The notes under the pieces: model-generated
What the model saw: the letters and a program-made list of their open reading frames with translations, nothing else
The model's database searches: none
Told to the model about the DNA's origin: nothing
Translations under genes and position numbers: made by a program
Shown: positions 1-11,977 of the stretch, piece after piece
Numbering within the stretch: position 1 is the first letter of the stretch
Layout of the letters: every line of letters starts with the position of its first letter
Assembly: GCF_035582795.1 (NCBI RefSeq)
Contig: NC_134369.1
Location: 54,498,001 to 54,562,000, forward strand
Direction of reading: 5' to 3'
Length of the DNA: 64,000 bases
Origin: Mycteria americana
Taxonomy: Eukaryota > Chordata > Aves > Ciconiiformes > Ciconiidae

Positions 1-650
1 GTACCTGGGTGAGGAAGTCACACAAAGCAGCTGGGTCCCGGATGGCCAGGAGCAGCCTCAGGGCCGGGACGGTGGCAGCGGTGGCACAGAACAGGCAGCC
101 ACGATGCTTTGGAGTAGGCAAAATGCTTTAAAAAGTGGTGAGGGAGAAGCCCCTCAGAAACAGAAGGGCTAGCAGAGACAAAGCCATGTTGGCTTCCTAC
201 GTCAGATGCCGAGCACTCGCTTCTGCCAGGGCTTCTCGCCCAAGTCCTTTCCCCACGGCTCCTGGATGCCTCAGGCAGCACCAGGAACCTCGCAGAAGCG
301 CGGCAGGTCGAAATGGCTGCCTGAATGCTGTTTGCAGCCTTGTAGACAATATTCCCCAAATCCATTTTTTTTGCGTGGTGGATCACCAGCTAGATCTCGC
401 TGCGGGCACGGCTCCTCCCCGCTGCTGTGCCAGGAGGAGGGAGCAGGCGGCGGCCACCAGGACCAGGAGTCGGATCTCTCCCTCGACTGATGATCTGCTC
501 CTTACAATACTGTATTACGCAAAGCCAGTTGTATTTGATTACACCCCAGGTAGCATGGCTTCTGTAACTGAGTGAATGAACTAGATTGGAATAGCAAGTG
601 TATTAATTAGTATGCTGATAGCAGAATAAAGCTATTTTTAAAATCACTGA
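1..650. other. GC-rich block with no recognised gene
   Basis: The first 500 bases are GC-rich with scattered CpGs and hold overlapping open frames on both strands (18-386 minus, 135-575 plus, 206-490 plus). None matches a family I recognise, and mutual overlap in three frames suggests base composition rather than coding. A plus-strand AATAAA at 624-629 follows the plus-strand frames, so the 3' end of an unannotated non-coding transcript is possible. Confidence 0.5.
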
Positions 651-2769
651 ACAGCTCTGCTCTTTACTATGATTGCAGAGATTATGTAAGATGATGATTA
701 AAATCAGGTCCCTGCATCACAGACTGATCCGTGTTTGAGAGATGCGAAAACAAAGCTGCAAAGGAATGAGAGGAGACTATTGTTTTAAAAGGCTCTCTGT
801 CTGCCTGTCCTAATTAAGGGCAAAGCAGTTATGTCATCAACCTCTTCGTTGTCATTCTAACTCATCCTACTTTCTCTGTTATATTTTGCCAATAAGCCGT
901 TTGTTTTTCAAGACTGGGTGTGTACATATGGAAATGTCGGCTCAGGAGGAGCCTGCTGCGTCATCCAACACTACGCAGCTGAGTGCCGGGGTGTCCCTAA
1001 CGCACAGCTTCTGACGCCCAAGGTGCACCTAGCAGAAGTGCTGTCCTCCTATTTTTTGATGTACTAACATCCATTTAAAAAAGCAGGAGAAGAAAAATGT
1101 CTGCGCTCTCTTTTTATACCGTCTAACTGATTGAAAGCAAACAGATAACAAGAAGTTGTGTCTCAGCAGCAGGAAGATACTCCATTTCAGGACCAAGCTA
1201 CCAAAAAAGATGCTGTTGTTTTCAATGACAGTTATTTGGGAAAAGCCTCTAGAAATTGATTGTCATTAAAGACCTGGCGAGAACATCGCTTAAGATGATA
1301 AGCAGAGACTTTAAAATTTCGTGTTTACAGTCTCCTGCACTGTGATGCTTAGATTGCCATATATACACAATCATTATTTGATTTCTTACACCACGGTGGA
1401 TAGCAGCACTGCTGATCAAATATAAAGTGGCAACCAATCCTAACTCAAATAGAAATATAAACAAAACCTGCAGATTTATAGGCAATCAAAATTATGTCAA
1501 ACAGCGCAAGATTAAAAGCAGAGTGTATGTTTGTTATTAATTCTGACAGATGTTTGCCGTAGAGTGTTTTCCACGGAGTTTCTCACCATTGTTAATCATC
1601 TGTATTTTACAATGAAGTTTAAAAACTCTTTAATTATCTTGTGTGGATTGAATGTGCCCAGTCAAAGCATCACACTGTGTTAAAGCTGAGGATTTATTCC
1701 TTTATAGTATTTCTTTAAGAAGCAGACGTCACAGAAACCATTGTTATTTGATTTCCTGGCATAATGCAGGATCTGGAGCACAGAGAACAAAGCCTTTTGC
1801 CGTTATTTACACTCTCTTCTTTCTTTCTAGGCAACTTCACCAGACAGCGTGCACACGCGAGCAGAAGGGTCAAATGCGGCCTCTTGACAGGGGAGTCCGC
1901 AGTAACAGATGTTGTTGTGGAAAGAAAGGAATTTAACATGGAGGCCACACAGACTTAGGCATTTTGTGCGTACCCATTTTGTGCAGGTACCGTTAGGTAC
2001 CTGCTCCTGCAAACAAGCCGGGTGAGCCTGGGGACCCCCGGTTTCTCCCGAGTGCCCTGACCCGGTGAGGTCTGCTTTGCTTGCTCTTCTTGGGGTCCCA
2101 AAGCCTCGCGCCTCCGGCCATGCAGCAGCTCAGCATCAGCGAGGAGCTTGCAGGGGCGTCTGGATGGAGACGCGCGGTAGCTCTGCCGTCTCAGTGGGAA
2201 GCACCCTCTCTGTGCTGCCCGGGCTGTTCGGACTTCTGTGGCCAAAATTTGCAATGTAAAAGCTCACAGTCCTGTGCATGCCTTGCATACACACTTACAC
2301 AACCACACACTTACACAACCACATCTATTTCTGCACGGTGAGGAGGGGCAGGAGCTCTACCATCACGCTTTACCTGGGGACTACTAAAGGGGAGATATGC
2401 AAGGGGCTGGGGGAGAGGCAGCTGCCCCGGGGTGGGTGCCCGTACCGGGGTGGGTGCCTCAGCCACGAGGGCCGGCTGGTGCCCTCCCTCTGCCCCGTGC
2501 AGCCCCCAAGGGCTCCATCCCAGAGCGCAGCCATGGCGCCTGCCCCCCGGGCTTCTCAGGGCCAGGGCAAGCCCTGAGCAGGCCCGGTACCGCCGCGACC
2601 GTGGCTGAGGTGCTGAGGGACTGAGGTTCTGCAGTGGCCAGGAGGGACCAGATTTCGGCATGGAGGTGGCAGCACTACCCACGTGGAAGCCGGCCAGGAG
2701 CCACCCTGAGCTGGTCACAGGCGGTTCCAGCCAGCTGAGGGCTGAGGTCAAGAACAGGGAGGAACCTGC
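651..2769. other. Gene-free 3' flank
   Basis: AT-rich to about 1950, then GC-rich from about 1990 to 2760. Only the CA-rich 16-bp tandem repeat is notable. Open frames here are short, mutually overlapping and without recognisable domains. Confidence 0.7.
2289..2320. repeat. Two tandem copies of a 16-bp CA-rich unit
   Basis: ACACACTTACACAACC occurs at 2289-2304 and again, identically, at 2305-2320. Confidence 0.95.
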
Positions 2770-3415
2770 TGGGTGCCACCGCTGTGGGCACTCGGAGGAG
2801 CAGGGGGTACTCCTCCTCCTCAGGTGTATTTAATGAAGGAACCAGCAAATGGAGGGCTGCCGGAGATCCACTTGATGTCAAAAGGGGTCCGTGTGCCCCT
2901 GAGGGACTGCAGCCCATGGGCCAGGAATGCCCCGGAGCGACTGCAGCCTGCAGGCAATGCATGCTGGAGCAGGGACACCCCTGAGGGACTGCAGCCCGTG
3001 GGCCGCCCATGCTGGAGCAGGGACACCCCTGAGGGACTGCAGCCCGTGGGCTGCCCATGCTGGAGCAGGGACACCCCTGAAGAAAGAGCAGCAAAGGAAC
3101 CCAGTCTGCCCAAAGCAGCAGGACAACCAGAAAGCACCAAAGGGCAGCAGAAAGAGCCGGTACATAAATCACTTCAACTGCTCACACTGCCCAACGGCTT
3201 GCCAGAGGCATTTTGACAAACTGAGCGTAACCTGTGGTGGAAATAAGGGCACTGAGGCTGGAGAGGAGCTAGGACAGGTGTTTATGTAAGTGATTGGTTG
3301 TTTGTGTCCTTTCTAAATACCCAAATGAGCGATCAGAAGTCTGTGTTAATTGGCAATGAAGTAAAACTCGCAACTTGAGACTGTTTTGCCCATGACAGGC
3401 AAATTGCAAGGCTGC
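2770..3415 (+). mobile_element. Probable decayed avian endogenous-retrovirus LTR (non-coding)
   Basis: The block contains words I associate with a widespread avian ERV LTR family. An early GACTGCAGCCC-GTGGGCC-ATGCTGGAGCAGGG segment is expanded here into a minisatellite. A GGTGTTTATG segment followed by a T-rich stretch comes next, and then AACTTGAGACTGTTTTGCCC near 3373-3393. No retroviral coding sequence is visible beside it, so it would be a solo or fragmentary LTR. Boundaries are approximate, no flanking duplication was identified, and the family assignment is from memory rather than alignment. The overlapping open frames on both strands are by-products of the 48-bp (16-codon) repeat. Confidence 0.45.
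2907..3084 (+). repeat. 48-bp minisatellite, about 3.7 units
   Basis: Tandem units begin with CTGCAGCC and run through CATGCTGGAGCAGGGACACC to GAGGGA. Full units are 2941-2988, 2989-3036 and 3037-3084. A first shorter and more diverged unit is at 2907-2940 (34 nt). The second and third full units differ at only a few positions. Because 48 is a multiple of three, frames stay open across the array on both strands, producing several repetitive but spurious ORFs. Confidence 0.92.
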
Positions 3416-6400
3416 ACAAAAAGCCTGTAGCACAACTGGGATTCGACGTATCTCAAATAGAGTGCCTGATCTAAGTGGTTTAAGGCCCTCATGTAATGCC
3501 CTACGCTGAAACAAGCCCAAGACCAGTCTCTTGGCAAGCTTGCTGGCTTGCATATAAAGGCTAAAACGTTTTCTGTGCGAGCTGCGGTCTCCCTGCTCCT
3601 CTACACGTGTCGCTGTGGATCCATCCACAGACCGTGCTGCGTGATACTTGCTTAACTGGCAGCAGATGGGAGGGGGGGTCCACTCGAGGAAGATGGTCCA
3701 GAGCATAGGTAAGTGTTTTCTCCTTCTCACCAGTCTCCTCTCAGCTCACCTCCTTGGCTGAGCTTTTTTTTTCTCCTCTTTGTTCCATTGCAGTGGCAGC
3801 AGACGCTGAGGATAGGTTAAAACTGAAACTTTCTCAGGCAATACATTGAAGTACCAATTACCTGGTCAGATACTGGGGCTGAGCATTTTTATGTTCTTTT
3901 GTGTGTATCTTGGACATTTGTTTGTTCTGCCACCTTCCCCCCAGGACCTGTTTACATCCATCTTGTCCCTCAGATGCCTACTGCGGTGGTCTCCAATACC
4001 AACCACTTAGGATAGCATCAAGACCAGTGAGGGGGACACTTTTATAGCTCCAGGTCAGCTGGAGTTCCAGCTTCAGCAGCCATACATTCTCATTACACAG
4101 CCGCGAAACCATCCTCTCCTGCTTCAGCAGCGCCTCAAACCAGGTGTGGGAAAGATTTTAGTTTGACAGAAGAACAAGGGGGCTTTTTTCTTCTCAGTCC
4201 TTTTAAAAGTTTAATCTACAGGTGCATAAGGCTGTTCATAGAACACTTTCAAACCACAACGTTTGGGGAATGATTTTATTTATAAGATTTTACTATTCAG
4301 TTTAATTTTAATTGGAGAAAGCTATGAGGCAACTACAATTTTTTTATACCCTCTATTATTCACTCTTTGAAGAGGTGACTTTTGCACTGTTTTCTTCAAC
4401 TCTAGACTTAGGTTGGATTGCTGGATCGATACAGCCCAAATGGGCTAGTTTTTAGCACTGGCGAATGAAGAGCATTACTGATTCCTGCAGCAGCCCAAGG
4501 TGACCAGGGGAGGTTCCAAGTATTTGAAGAGCCGGATACCTCCTAGATGGTTATGGATTGAGTCAGTTTAGGCAACTAGCCTTGAAGCTCTCGGCTCTAC
4601 GGGATTTCCTCCTGCGAACAGTCCCTTCATGCCGCAAGGTAAAGGAGTAACGTGGCAAAAGAATGAAGAGTTCTGGTGCTGCAGAAACCAGAATAAAGCC
4701 TGGGGAGGGTTGATGCAAAGATTAGAAAGCAATGTTTTTCAGGATGTTATATATATACCATTAGACATGTCTTATATTTAATCTCTTCTGATTGTTGCTC
4801 ATTTAAAAAAAAAGATACAATTCCCAGTGAAATCAGCTTTGTTTCCAAGCTGCAAAACTGATGAGAAAGGAAGATCAGGCCCTAACTTAACAGCAATTTA
4901 GTATGTCTAGCCATTTGTACATGACAGCAAATTAACATGAGCTGATACCTACTGCAGGGAAGATACAGGTAACATCCCACGGGGGCTAGAACTATTTAAT
5001 AATGAAGGAATTAATTTGTAAAAAAATCACCGTTGTTCCTCCTTAATATCCGGGCATATTTTGAAGCCAATATTCACACAACTACAATTGTTCAATTGAT
5101 GCAACTCAGTAATTTTTATTGCAACTGGAAGACAATACATCACAGAAACTTTATGGTAGGTTTTGGGAAAGTGTTATTTACAATAATAATTGATGAAATA
5201 GTTTGTCTTTGGCAATATGATTACACATCAAGAAAATGTAAAATGCAAGTATGCCTCTAAATCAACATTTTCATATTTCCTAAAGATCAGCTGATTGCAC
5301 TTGCCTTCGGACTGCTCATTTAGGTAAACACAAATACAACTTAACATCACTGTTCATTCCCCATCACAGTTCATATTTTAATATTGATGAAATTGGCAGT
5401 TTCAGACGCCAAGTACAGAAAAAAAATTGGCTTATCACTGTACTAAATTAACTTATTGGCCAGTTAAGGTCCTGTGACCCTTAAGCATTGATACTAAATC
5501 TCTTGGTCTTTTGATTGCTTTATCACTTTTTTCTGTAAAACAAAATATTTCAGAAATTACAGATCAGAGTATAAAAAAAATGTACAAGTCCATAATGCTT
5601 TTCATACACACACAAATCATTCCCCCCAACATTTTACATCATGGCAGTTTTAAGTAGTGAGTGTGAATGATGCAGGCATGGAACTGGTTATCAAATACAG
5701 GTATGACTTTCAATTGCTGTCCCACACACATACTCAGGAAATGTACAATGCTCTAGCAACTTAAAAACGTACTCAAGTTAATGTTATCTGAACGAAAAAA
5801 GAAAGTCTTGGGATTGCAGGCCAGAGTAAACAAATGAAACAGATTCCCATTTCTAGACGATCAGCCATCCCAGAATCCAGCACGTAATTTTAGCATCCAG
5901 TAAAATCCCTTCTAGCGCTGAGGGCCAGTACAAGTTGTCATTTATCCCTTGAACCCTCAGATGATGAGCTCTTGTCACTGCTGGCCTGATCCAAAGCCCA
6001 ACAAAATCAACTGAAAATAAGAAAGTGAAACAAAACCCCCTTCCACTGACTGTGAAAGGATGTTACATCAGGTTGATTTCCCCCTCTTTGCAAAAGGAAA
6101 TGTGATATAGTAGAAAACCCATTATATAGCTTCAGATAAATATACCTTGTTTCAATGCTAAAACAAAACAAAACCCAAACTCCCAAAACCAGGAAAGGCT
6201 ACTTATTAGAACAACTCAAAGTGACCTTTAAATCATTTCTGGTTTTAAATGTACACCAGCAAAATACAGCACCATAGACACATTAGGTTGAGACTTTTTC
6301 TTCTTTTTTGGTCAGTGAAGCTAGTACTTGTTTGCTGAACTGTGGAAGAATTATAAGGTCAGGTACATGATTAAAGATAAAGCAACCCAGCTGACAAGTC

Positions 6401-8721
6401 TCTGCTTAATTCAAGAATAACCAGTACTAAAAATAAAAATGCAAAAATAAAAACCCCTAATAAACCACCGTCAATTAATACTTTCTAAATAAAAGGGGAT
6501 TAACAGATGAATTCACAAATGTATGCAGATTTATACAGAACACCGAATGTTGTGTGTAAATCCTTATAAACTCCAGCTCAAAACAGAAACACACAAAATG
6601 TATAGTTTGACTTACACATCTCATTTCAAAGGAAAGGAGACATCATTACAACTTGGTAACTGTGCTAACTGCAATAGAAACCCAACAGAAATTCAAAGTT
6701 TGGCAGATAACTAAGAAGAGGGTTATCACTTAGGTTATATAGCAAAGTGTTGATGTATATTACATAGAGTAGTATAAATAATAAAAAAGTATTATTTAAA
6801 TTAGATCACAGTGCTGCATTATGTGCATAACAGTGTTTGATATATTACTGGAGGGCTGTGAAGAACACTACTAAAACTTAACTGGTCAGACGGTCAACAC
6901 TGATATTCTGTTACAATCAGGAGGATGTATGGTTCAAATGCTCTTTTGGTGGCAAAGTCAAGAAAACGTTTAAAAATACTTCCTATAAAATATGCCAATG
7001 AGCTACTCAGGCAGTAGTGACATACCTGAAGGAACTGGGTTTGCATTCTCCATGAAGTGAAATAAATTGCATTGCATCTGAAACTGGAAATGCATTCTCT
7101 CGATAGTTTTATTCTGATCCTGGAGCATGGGAGAGTAATGTTTTCAAAAATGCCTAGGGCCAGATTCAAGGAAAAATGGTAATAATAATAGTAGTGAAAC
7201 GGTAAAGATTTCCAGGAGCACTTGGGTGTCTATAGCTCCATTGACTGCAAAGGAGATCAGACACCTTCAGGTTCTAGAAAACCTCAGATTGCGCCTATCT
7301 ACATCTTTAGATGATTTGGGAGCCAAAATCTCAGTGAAAATCAATTGCGGCTACCAAGAAAACGGGACAAAGTGTTGTTTTGGTCATTTTATCCCTGGTG
7401 CCATTTGGTGTACAATTTAGGATTTCATTCTCTGCTTAAGTATGTTGATGTAACTCTACCTCACTCCAGTGAAGAATGCAGCCCCCAGAGTTTCTCTGTA
7501 TCTTTTCCACAGGTAGACAGTAATTCAGTCGAACACTGGGAGCCAACGCACCTCCTTTGGGATTCCCTTCTCCCATTAAGGTTAAGAGAGGAGCCAGAAT
7601 ATGGACCCCAACTGAATTGCCAGAGAGAAGAGAACACAGTCACGGGACAGTTCTCTAGTCCTACACGGCACGCCTCCTCGCTCCCACATCAGGCTTTTCA
7701 GCTGTAAAACCCTGTGATCTCAGTAGAACTACTGCTGGTTTTGCCAGGAGAAGATCAGAATCAGACTGCTTTCAGAAACAGCTATGGGGTGATACATTAA
7801 AGCTGTTCAAGACCTGCGCTTGAATTTTTAAATGCAGGCAAAATCTGCATCAAAATGCAGTAGGACATCCAATTGCTTGCAGAACGCAAGCATGACTGCC
7901 AGATTTCACCTCCCTGCAGACGCCGGTGAAATCTGCTTGTGGCATTAGCTCTGGCCTGCAAGAGCTTCTTGCTGCAAAAGGCATATTCCAAAGGAACCCG
8001 CCATGAAGTCCAGCGACCCTTACAATTCACACCTATGTGAAACTCGCCACTGAATGCTTGCTGACCTACTGGGATTCCCCTAGCCCCCACCTGTCTTGGA
8101 GAAACGCTAATTTGGCAATACTGATAGAGTGAGGAAAATGGAAAGTTAGAGATTCGACGACTTCTCACCCCAAAATGGCTTAGTAAGGAAAGCAAACAAG
8201 CAAAACCAAACCACCTCATGTCTGCCAAGTGAGAGAGTTTGTAATACAGTGCAATTACCGCTCCGTTTTGGCATCATTCAGTCAAGTAGAGACAACTGGA
8301 TTGAAAAGCTGACATTATATTTTTTGGAAAACAAATCGGTTTCAATTTTTATAAAAAAAGACAACTTCTCTGATGGAGTAGAACCAGTTCTGTCAAAGCT
8401 GCCATTGTCAGCCAGGCACAAGAATGGTTTAAAAGGTGACTCCTAAGTATTTTCTATAAATCCAAATTATGTACTTCTCATCAATAGTCAGAGTACGGGT
8501 CAATAAGGACAAGTTGTTTTTAAACTCCAGAAATAATCTGTTGATGGCATTAGCCCTCAGGCAAACTGCTGGTTCCTGAACATAACTTTGTAAACTCCTA
8601 CCGAATAATACCTCCTTAGCAGATCAGACTAGGAGCAACAAATTTTACATGAAAATAGATGCTTGCCAACATTTTAGGTTTACCAGCAAGTATATAAAGG
8701 AGTTGTTGAAGTCTTAGATAG

Positions 8722-8757
<36 letters not shown>

Positions 8758-10434
8758 GATAACCTGCCTAATTAGATATTTATGCAAAATGACTGTTTTC
8801 TAAGGTGAGTAATACTAGTGGTAAGTACATATTTAGCCACCAAGAGTCCATATTAATGAATGGTACTTGTTGTTCAGCAGATCCTGATCTCATTTGCACT
8901 GACACACTGCAATCAGTGAAGCTGCTCTGGAATTAGTGTCCTGACTGTGGACAGAGTCTGGCCACTGGCACACAACCACATTGCTGTCTCTGGAGGACAG
9001 AGATGGCTGAGCCATGGTTTGAGTGTATTTTCTGGCACTAAATTTGACTTTTCAGTGTTGCTTTTTGATAAATATTAAACCACTCCTGAGCTGGTACAAC
9101 TATGCATTAATGAGCAAAGGTGGTACAAACTAATACTGTAGTATTTTGTATTTCAAATGACTCTCCCCAAAGTCCATAAAGAGATGAAGGACCAAGTTTT
9201 CTTGTGCAGGGGTTGTGTGGTTCACTGCCTGCGGACTCTGGCTGTAGGGAGTGTGGATCTGGGAAGAAGCTGATTATCCCAGTCCGATTACACAAGGGAA
9301 AAGATATGGCTCATTCATCTCTGTGCTACCTGGCCAAGGGACCAGTCTTTCCTGTTTTCCCCAACTTTATCTTAAGGGCTGCAGGCAGCCACCAAAAGTT
9401 AGTATCCGTGTAATCCTGACTTAACTAATGCTGGGAATCAACCCTGCATGTGTTGGGCCCAGCAAACTGAGGGGAGCGCAGAGCTCTTCTTGCACCATCC
9501 TTGGCTCTCTCCTTCCTTATCTGCATAGCTGGCAGTTGTGCTGGGCTCCGGCAGCTCTCAAGCAGCTCCTGGATCCCAGGACATGCTGGGTGAGATGGGA
9601 GGACAGGCACCCTTGTGCTGTGCTGCCCCTGGTGTGGCCCTGTTCTTCACATGACAAAATGCTTGTGGAGCACAGAACAGTTCCAGACCACCTGCCCTTC
9701 AGTCCTTCCCCTTCCTAAACGAACACACACCACAGGCATCTCCAAATGCAATTTTTAGTTCACTCCACTGAGTGGGAAGTCAAACCCTTCTCTAACTCAC
9801 TCTTCATAAACTAGATCCGTCTTGGTGAAACTGCTGCCTGAAACAGTTGTTAGGGATAAATATAAACCTGTATTCTTTTTAAGAAATAAGACCATTTTGT
9901 TCTGTTAAGTGGTTGGTTCCTGGGATTTTCTTCTTGCCTCTAGGATATTCTAAGTGTAGAATTTTTCTTGCCAAATTCATGAATCCAGGTGAGAGAGACT
10001 GTCTTATTTATTTCACAGCTTCCCTCTGCTGTAGGGATCTCCAATATAATAGTCGTCATTACCAGGAGAGTAGCATTATACCTGAATCACACTCTCTGTA
10101 ACACTGGTTTTTCTCTGGACACCTCAGTAAGGCTCTTTACTAACTTCATTTTCTCATGGCAAATTAGCAAAGCTATTTTCTTGTCTACGTATTCCTGAAT
10201 CAAATCAGAGAGTTTTCCTCAATTAACCTCCCATTATTCTCTTGATTCTGTCATACACACTCACTACTAAATTTGCCCTCAGATTATTGCGTCATGTTAC
10301 ACATGTACAGACGAAGAAAGGACACACTTTTACTTTTTTTTTTCTTTTTTTAAACAGAAGTAGGGAGAGGGGGGCTGAATGTGCAGACAAGGCAGTATAA
10401 TTCAACCATCCAAGCCCTACCAGAGCATGAAGAT
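3416..10434. other. AT-rich 3' flank or distal 3'UTR of FOXN3, no recognised gene
   Basis: The sequence is mostly AT-rich and non-coding, with the (TA)14 repeat at 8.73 kb. The segments around 5960-6010 and 7150-7260 resemble ancient amniote interspersed repeats. Several minus-strand AATAAA hexamers mean part of it could be an extended 3'UTR. Overlapping open frames near 7226-7707 and 7797-8228 show no recognisable protein. Confidence 0.55.
8726..8753. repeat. (TA)14 microsatellite
   Basis: Perfect alternating TA run of 28 bases, flanked by TTT on one side and AAAAA on the other. It is self-complementary and likely length-polymorphic. Confidence 0.97.
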
Positions 10435-10440
10435 TTTATT
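10435..10440 (-). promoter_or_regulatory. Candidate polyadenylation signal AATAAA for FOXN3
   Basis: TTTATT on the plus strand reads AATAAA on the gene strand, about 1.54 kb after the stop codon. In transcript order it is followed within about 15-35 nt by a G/T-rich stretch (CTGGTAGGGCTTGG), which resembles a downstream element. Competing hexamers exist on both sides, so this is a candidate only. Confidence 0.3.
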
Positions 10441-10516
10441 TTTTAATATTGCAGAGTAAGTTCCCCAACAGTCAGTGTTTGTCCCTGAAGAAGGTTAAAC
10501 CTTAAACACCTGCTTC

Positions 10517-10546
10517 AAAAAAACCCCAACAACAACAAAAAAGAAC

Positions 10547-10580
<34 letters not shown>

Positions 10581-10600
10581 ATAAAACCCAAAAAAACAAA
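10517..10600. repeat. A-rich (A3-5 C)n low-complexity tract
   Basis: Runs of three to seven A separated by single C or CC, with units such as CAAAA and CAAAAA repeated many times. This is simple-sequence DNA. Confidence 0.9.
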
Positions 10601-11248
10601 CTCTAAGCCTAAGGGCTTAAAAATTAGAGGCATAGCCTTTTTCTCTATTTTCTATATTTATATGAAAATAATTCATGCTTCATGCTAAATACATTATTTA
10701 CCTTACAAGAACTTTGTCATCTTTGAATAAAAAAAATTGTTTGCTTTTTGTATTCCCCCCCTCCCACAAGGAATCCATGCAATGTGGATCAAATTTCTTC
10801 TGCTGGCTACGCTGGTTGAATCTGGAAATCTGTTGTCATTTTTGCACAGATGAATCCTGACTGATGGTAACTGCACACTCATTTCTGAGGGCAGTGGAGG
10901 AGCTCTTTTGTTGAACTTCTGAATTTTACTGTTCACCAATATGCTTTCTTTTTTTTTTTTTAAATACAGAATACTACTAATGGCAGGTTTTGTAGCTTTG
11001 TTTCCCCAGTTAGATCAAGGATTTGATCCACAGAAAAAGATTCTGATGTATTTCTTTCCTTAATATCTACTGTAATTTCTTAGACTTGATTGCTTTTCAC
11101 TCAGGCAGTTTAGAAGACATAGCTTGTTTTTCCCTATTACTATTATTTTTTGCACGCAGTGCCAATCTTCGGGCTTATGGCTTTTTGAACATTCTTTTAA
11201 TTTAATATAGAAGACAGAATTCAATGATTAACGATGCTACTAACAGTG

Positions 11249-11260
11249 CCCCCCCCCCCC
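11249..11260. repeat. C12 homopolymer
   Basis: Twelve consecutive C preceded by AGTG and followed by TCGTT. Length is likely variable and prone to sequencing error. Confidence 0.95.
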
Positions 11261-11822
11261 TCGTTATTTCACTGAAACCCATTGCATACATAGTTCAAAT
11301 TTCCCCAAACTTAAAGTTATCAGTCTTCACATTATGAGCCACATATAGTACGTGAAGCACTAAAAGTGCATTACGGTTTGCGCAGTTGCCACCAGTGGCT
11401 GTCCAAAGACTTCTATGGCACAACGTATCCAAGTGCCACTAGATGGTTCTTGGTTTGCTGTTGAGAAGTACTTGCCTCCTCTTTCCCCCAAATCTGTTTA
11501 TTCACATTCACTTCTAACCCAATCATAAGGCCATTAAAAAAAATTCTTAAGGGCCAGGCCTGAATGATTACTAAATTATGCACAGCTCTTCTAGTATAAG
11601 AGGGATTTCCAAGTGCCCAATTTTACTCCCATCACATTAATGTTGATGTCACTGCGTATTCAACCATGCATTTTTGACAAGCCGGAGAAAGCAATGGCGA
11701 TTTTGGCTTTTTTTTTGTTAACTTTTTGTCTTCAGGTAATGAAAAGCTTTTGTAAATTAGCTGAGTGTCAGTATGAGTTCTATGGCTTCAATCTCCTTTA
11801 AAAATAAAAATCTTAAGGGTCC

Positions 11823-11893
11823 AAAAAAAAAAAAAAAAAAAAGGAAAGAAACAAAACAAAAACAAATAGAAAGAAAAACAAAAAAGGAAAAAA
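11823..11893 (-). repeat. A-rich tract (U-rich in the FOXN3 transcript), with an A20 run
   Basis: An uninterrupted run of 20 A lies at 11823-11842. It is followed by A-rich sequence with scattered G and C to about 11893. It lies 85-155 nt after the FOXN3 stop on the complementary strand, so the mRNA would carry a long U-rich segment early in its 3'UTR. No retroposed gene or target-site duplication was recognised beside it. Confidence 0.8.
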
Positions 11894-11977
11894 TTGCTGA
11901 TATTGCCACAAATCATTAGAATTCACCTGACGTGCTGAAACAAAACTTTGTAAGTTCAAACAAATCATTGATTTGTT

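Larger units (their letters stand above)
10435..11977 (-). other. FOXN3: FOXN3 3'UTR, proximal part (end uncertain)
   Basis: Sequence immediately after the TAG stop is non-coding, AT-rich and carries a U-rich block in the transcript sense (A-rich on the plus strand, 11823-11893). Minus-strand AATAAA hexamers occur at 11502-11497 and 10440-10435. The second is followed by a G/T-rich stretch and is the better polyadenylation candidate of the two, implying a 3'UTR near 1.5 kb. Further AATAAA hexamers lie lower (for example 10012-10007 and 5120-5115), so a much longer 3'UTR cannot be excluded. The boundary given is only the nearest plausible one. Confidence 0.45.

Noticed and set aside
2675..3172. 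Repetitive 95-165-residue proteins on both strands
   Set aside because: They arise from the 48-bp minisatellite, whose unit is a multiple of three. They have no start context or conserved domain.
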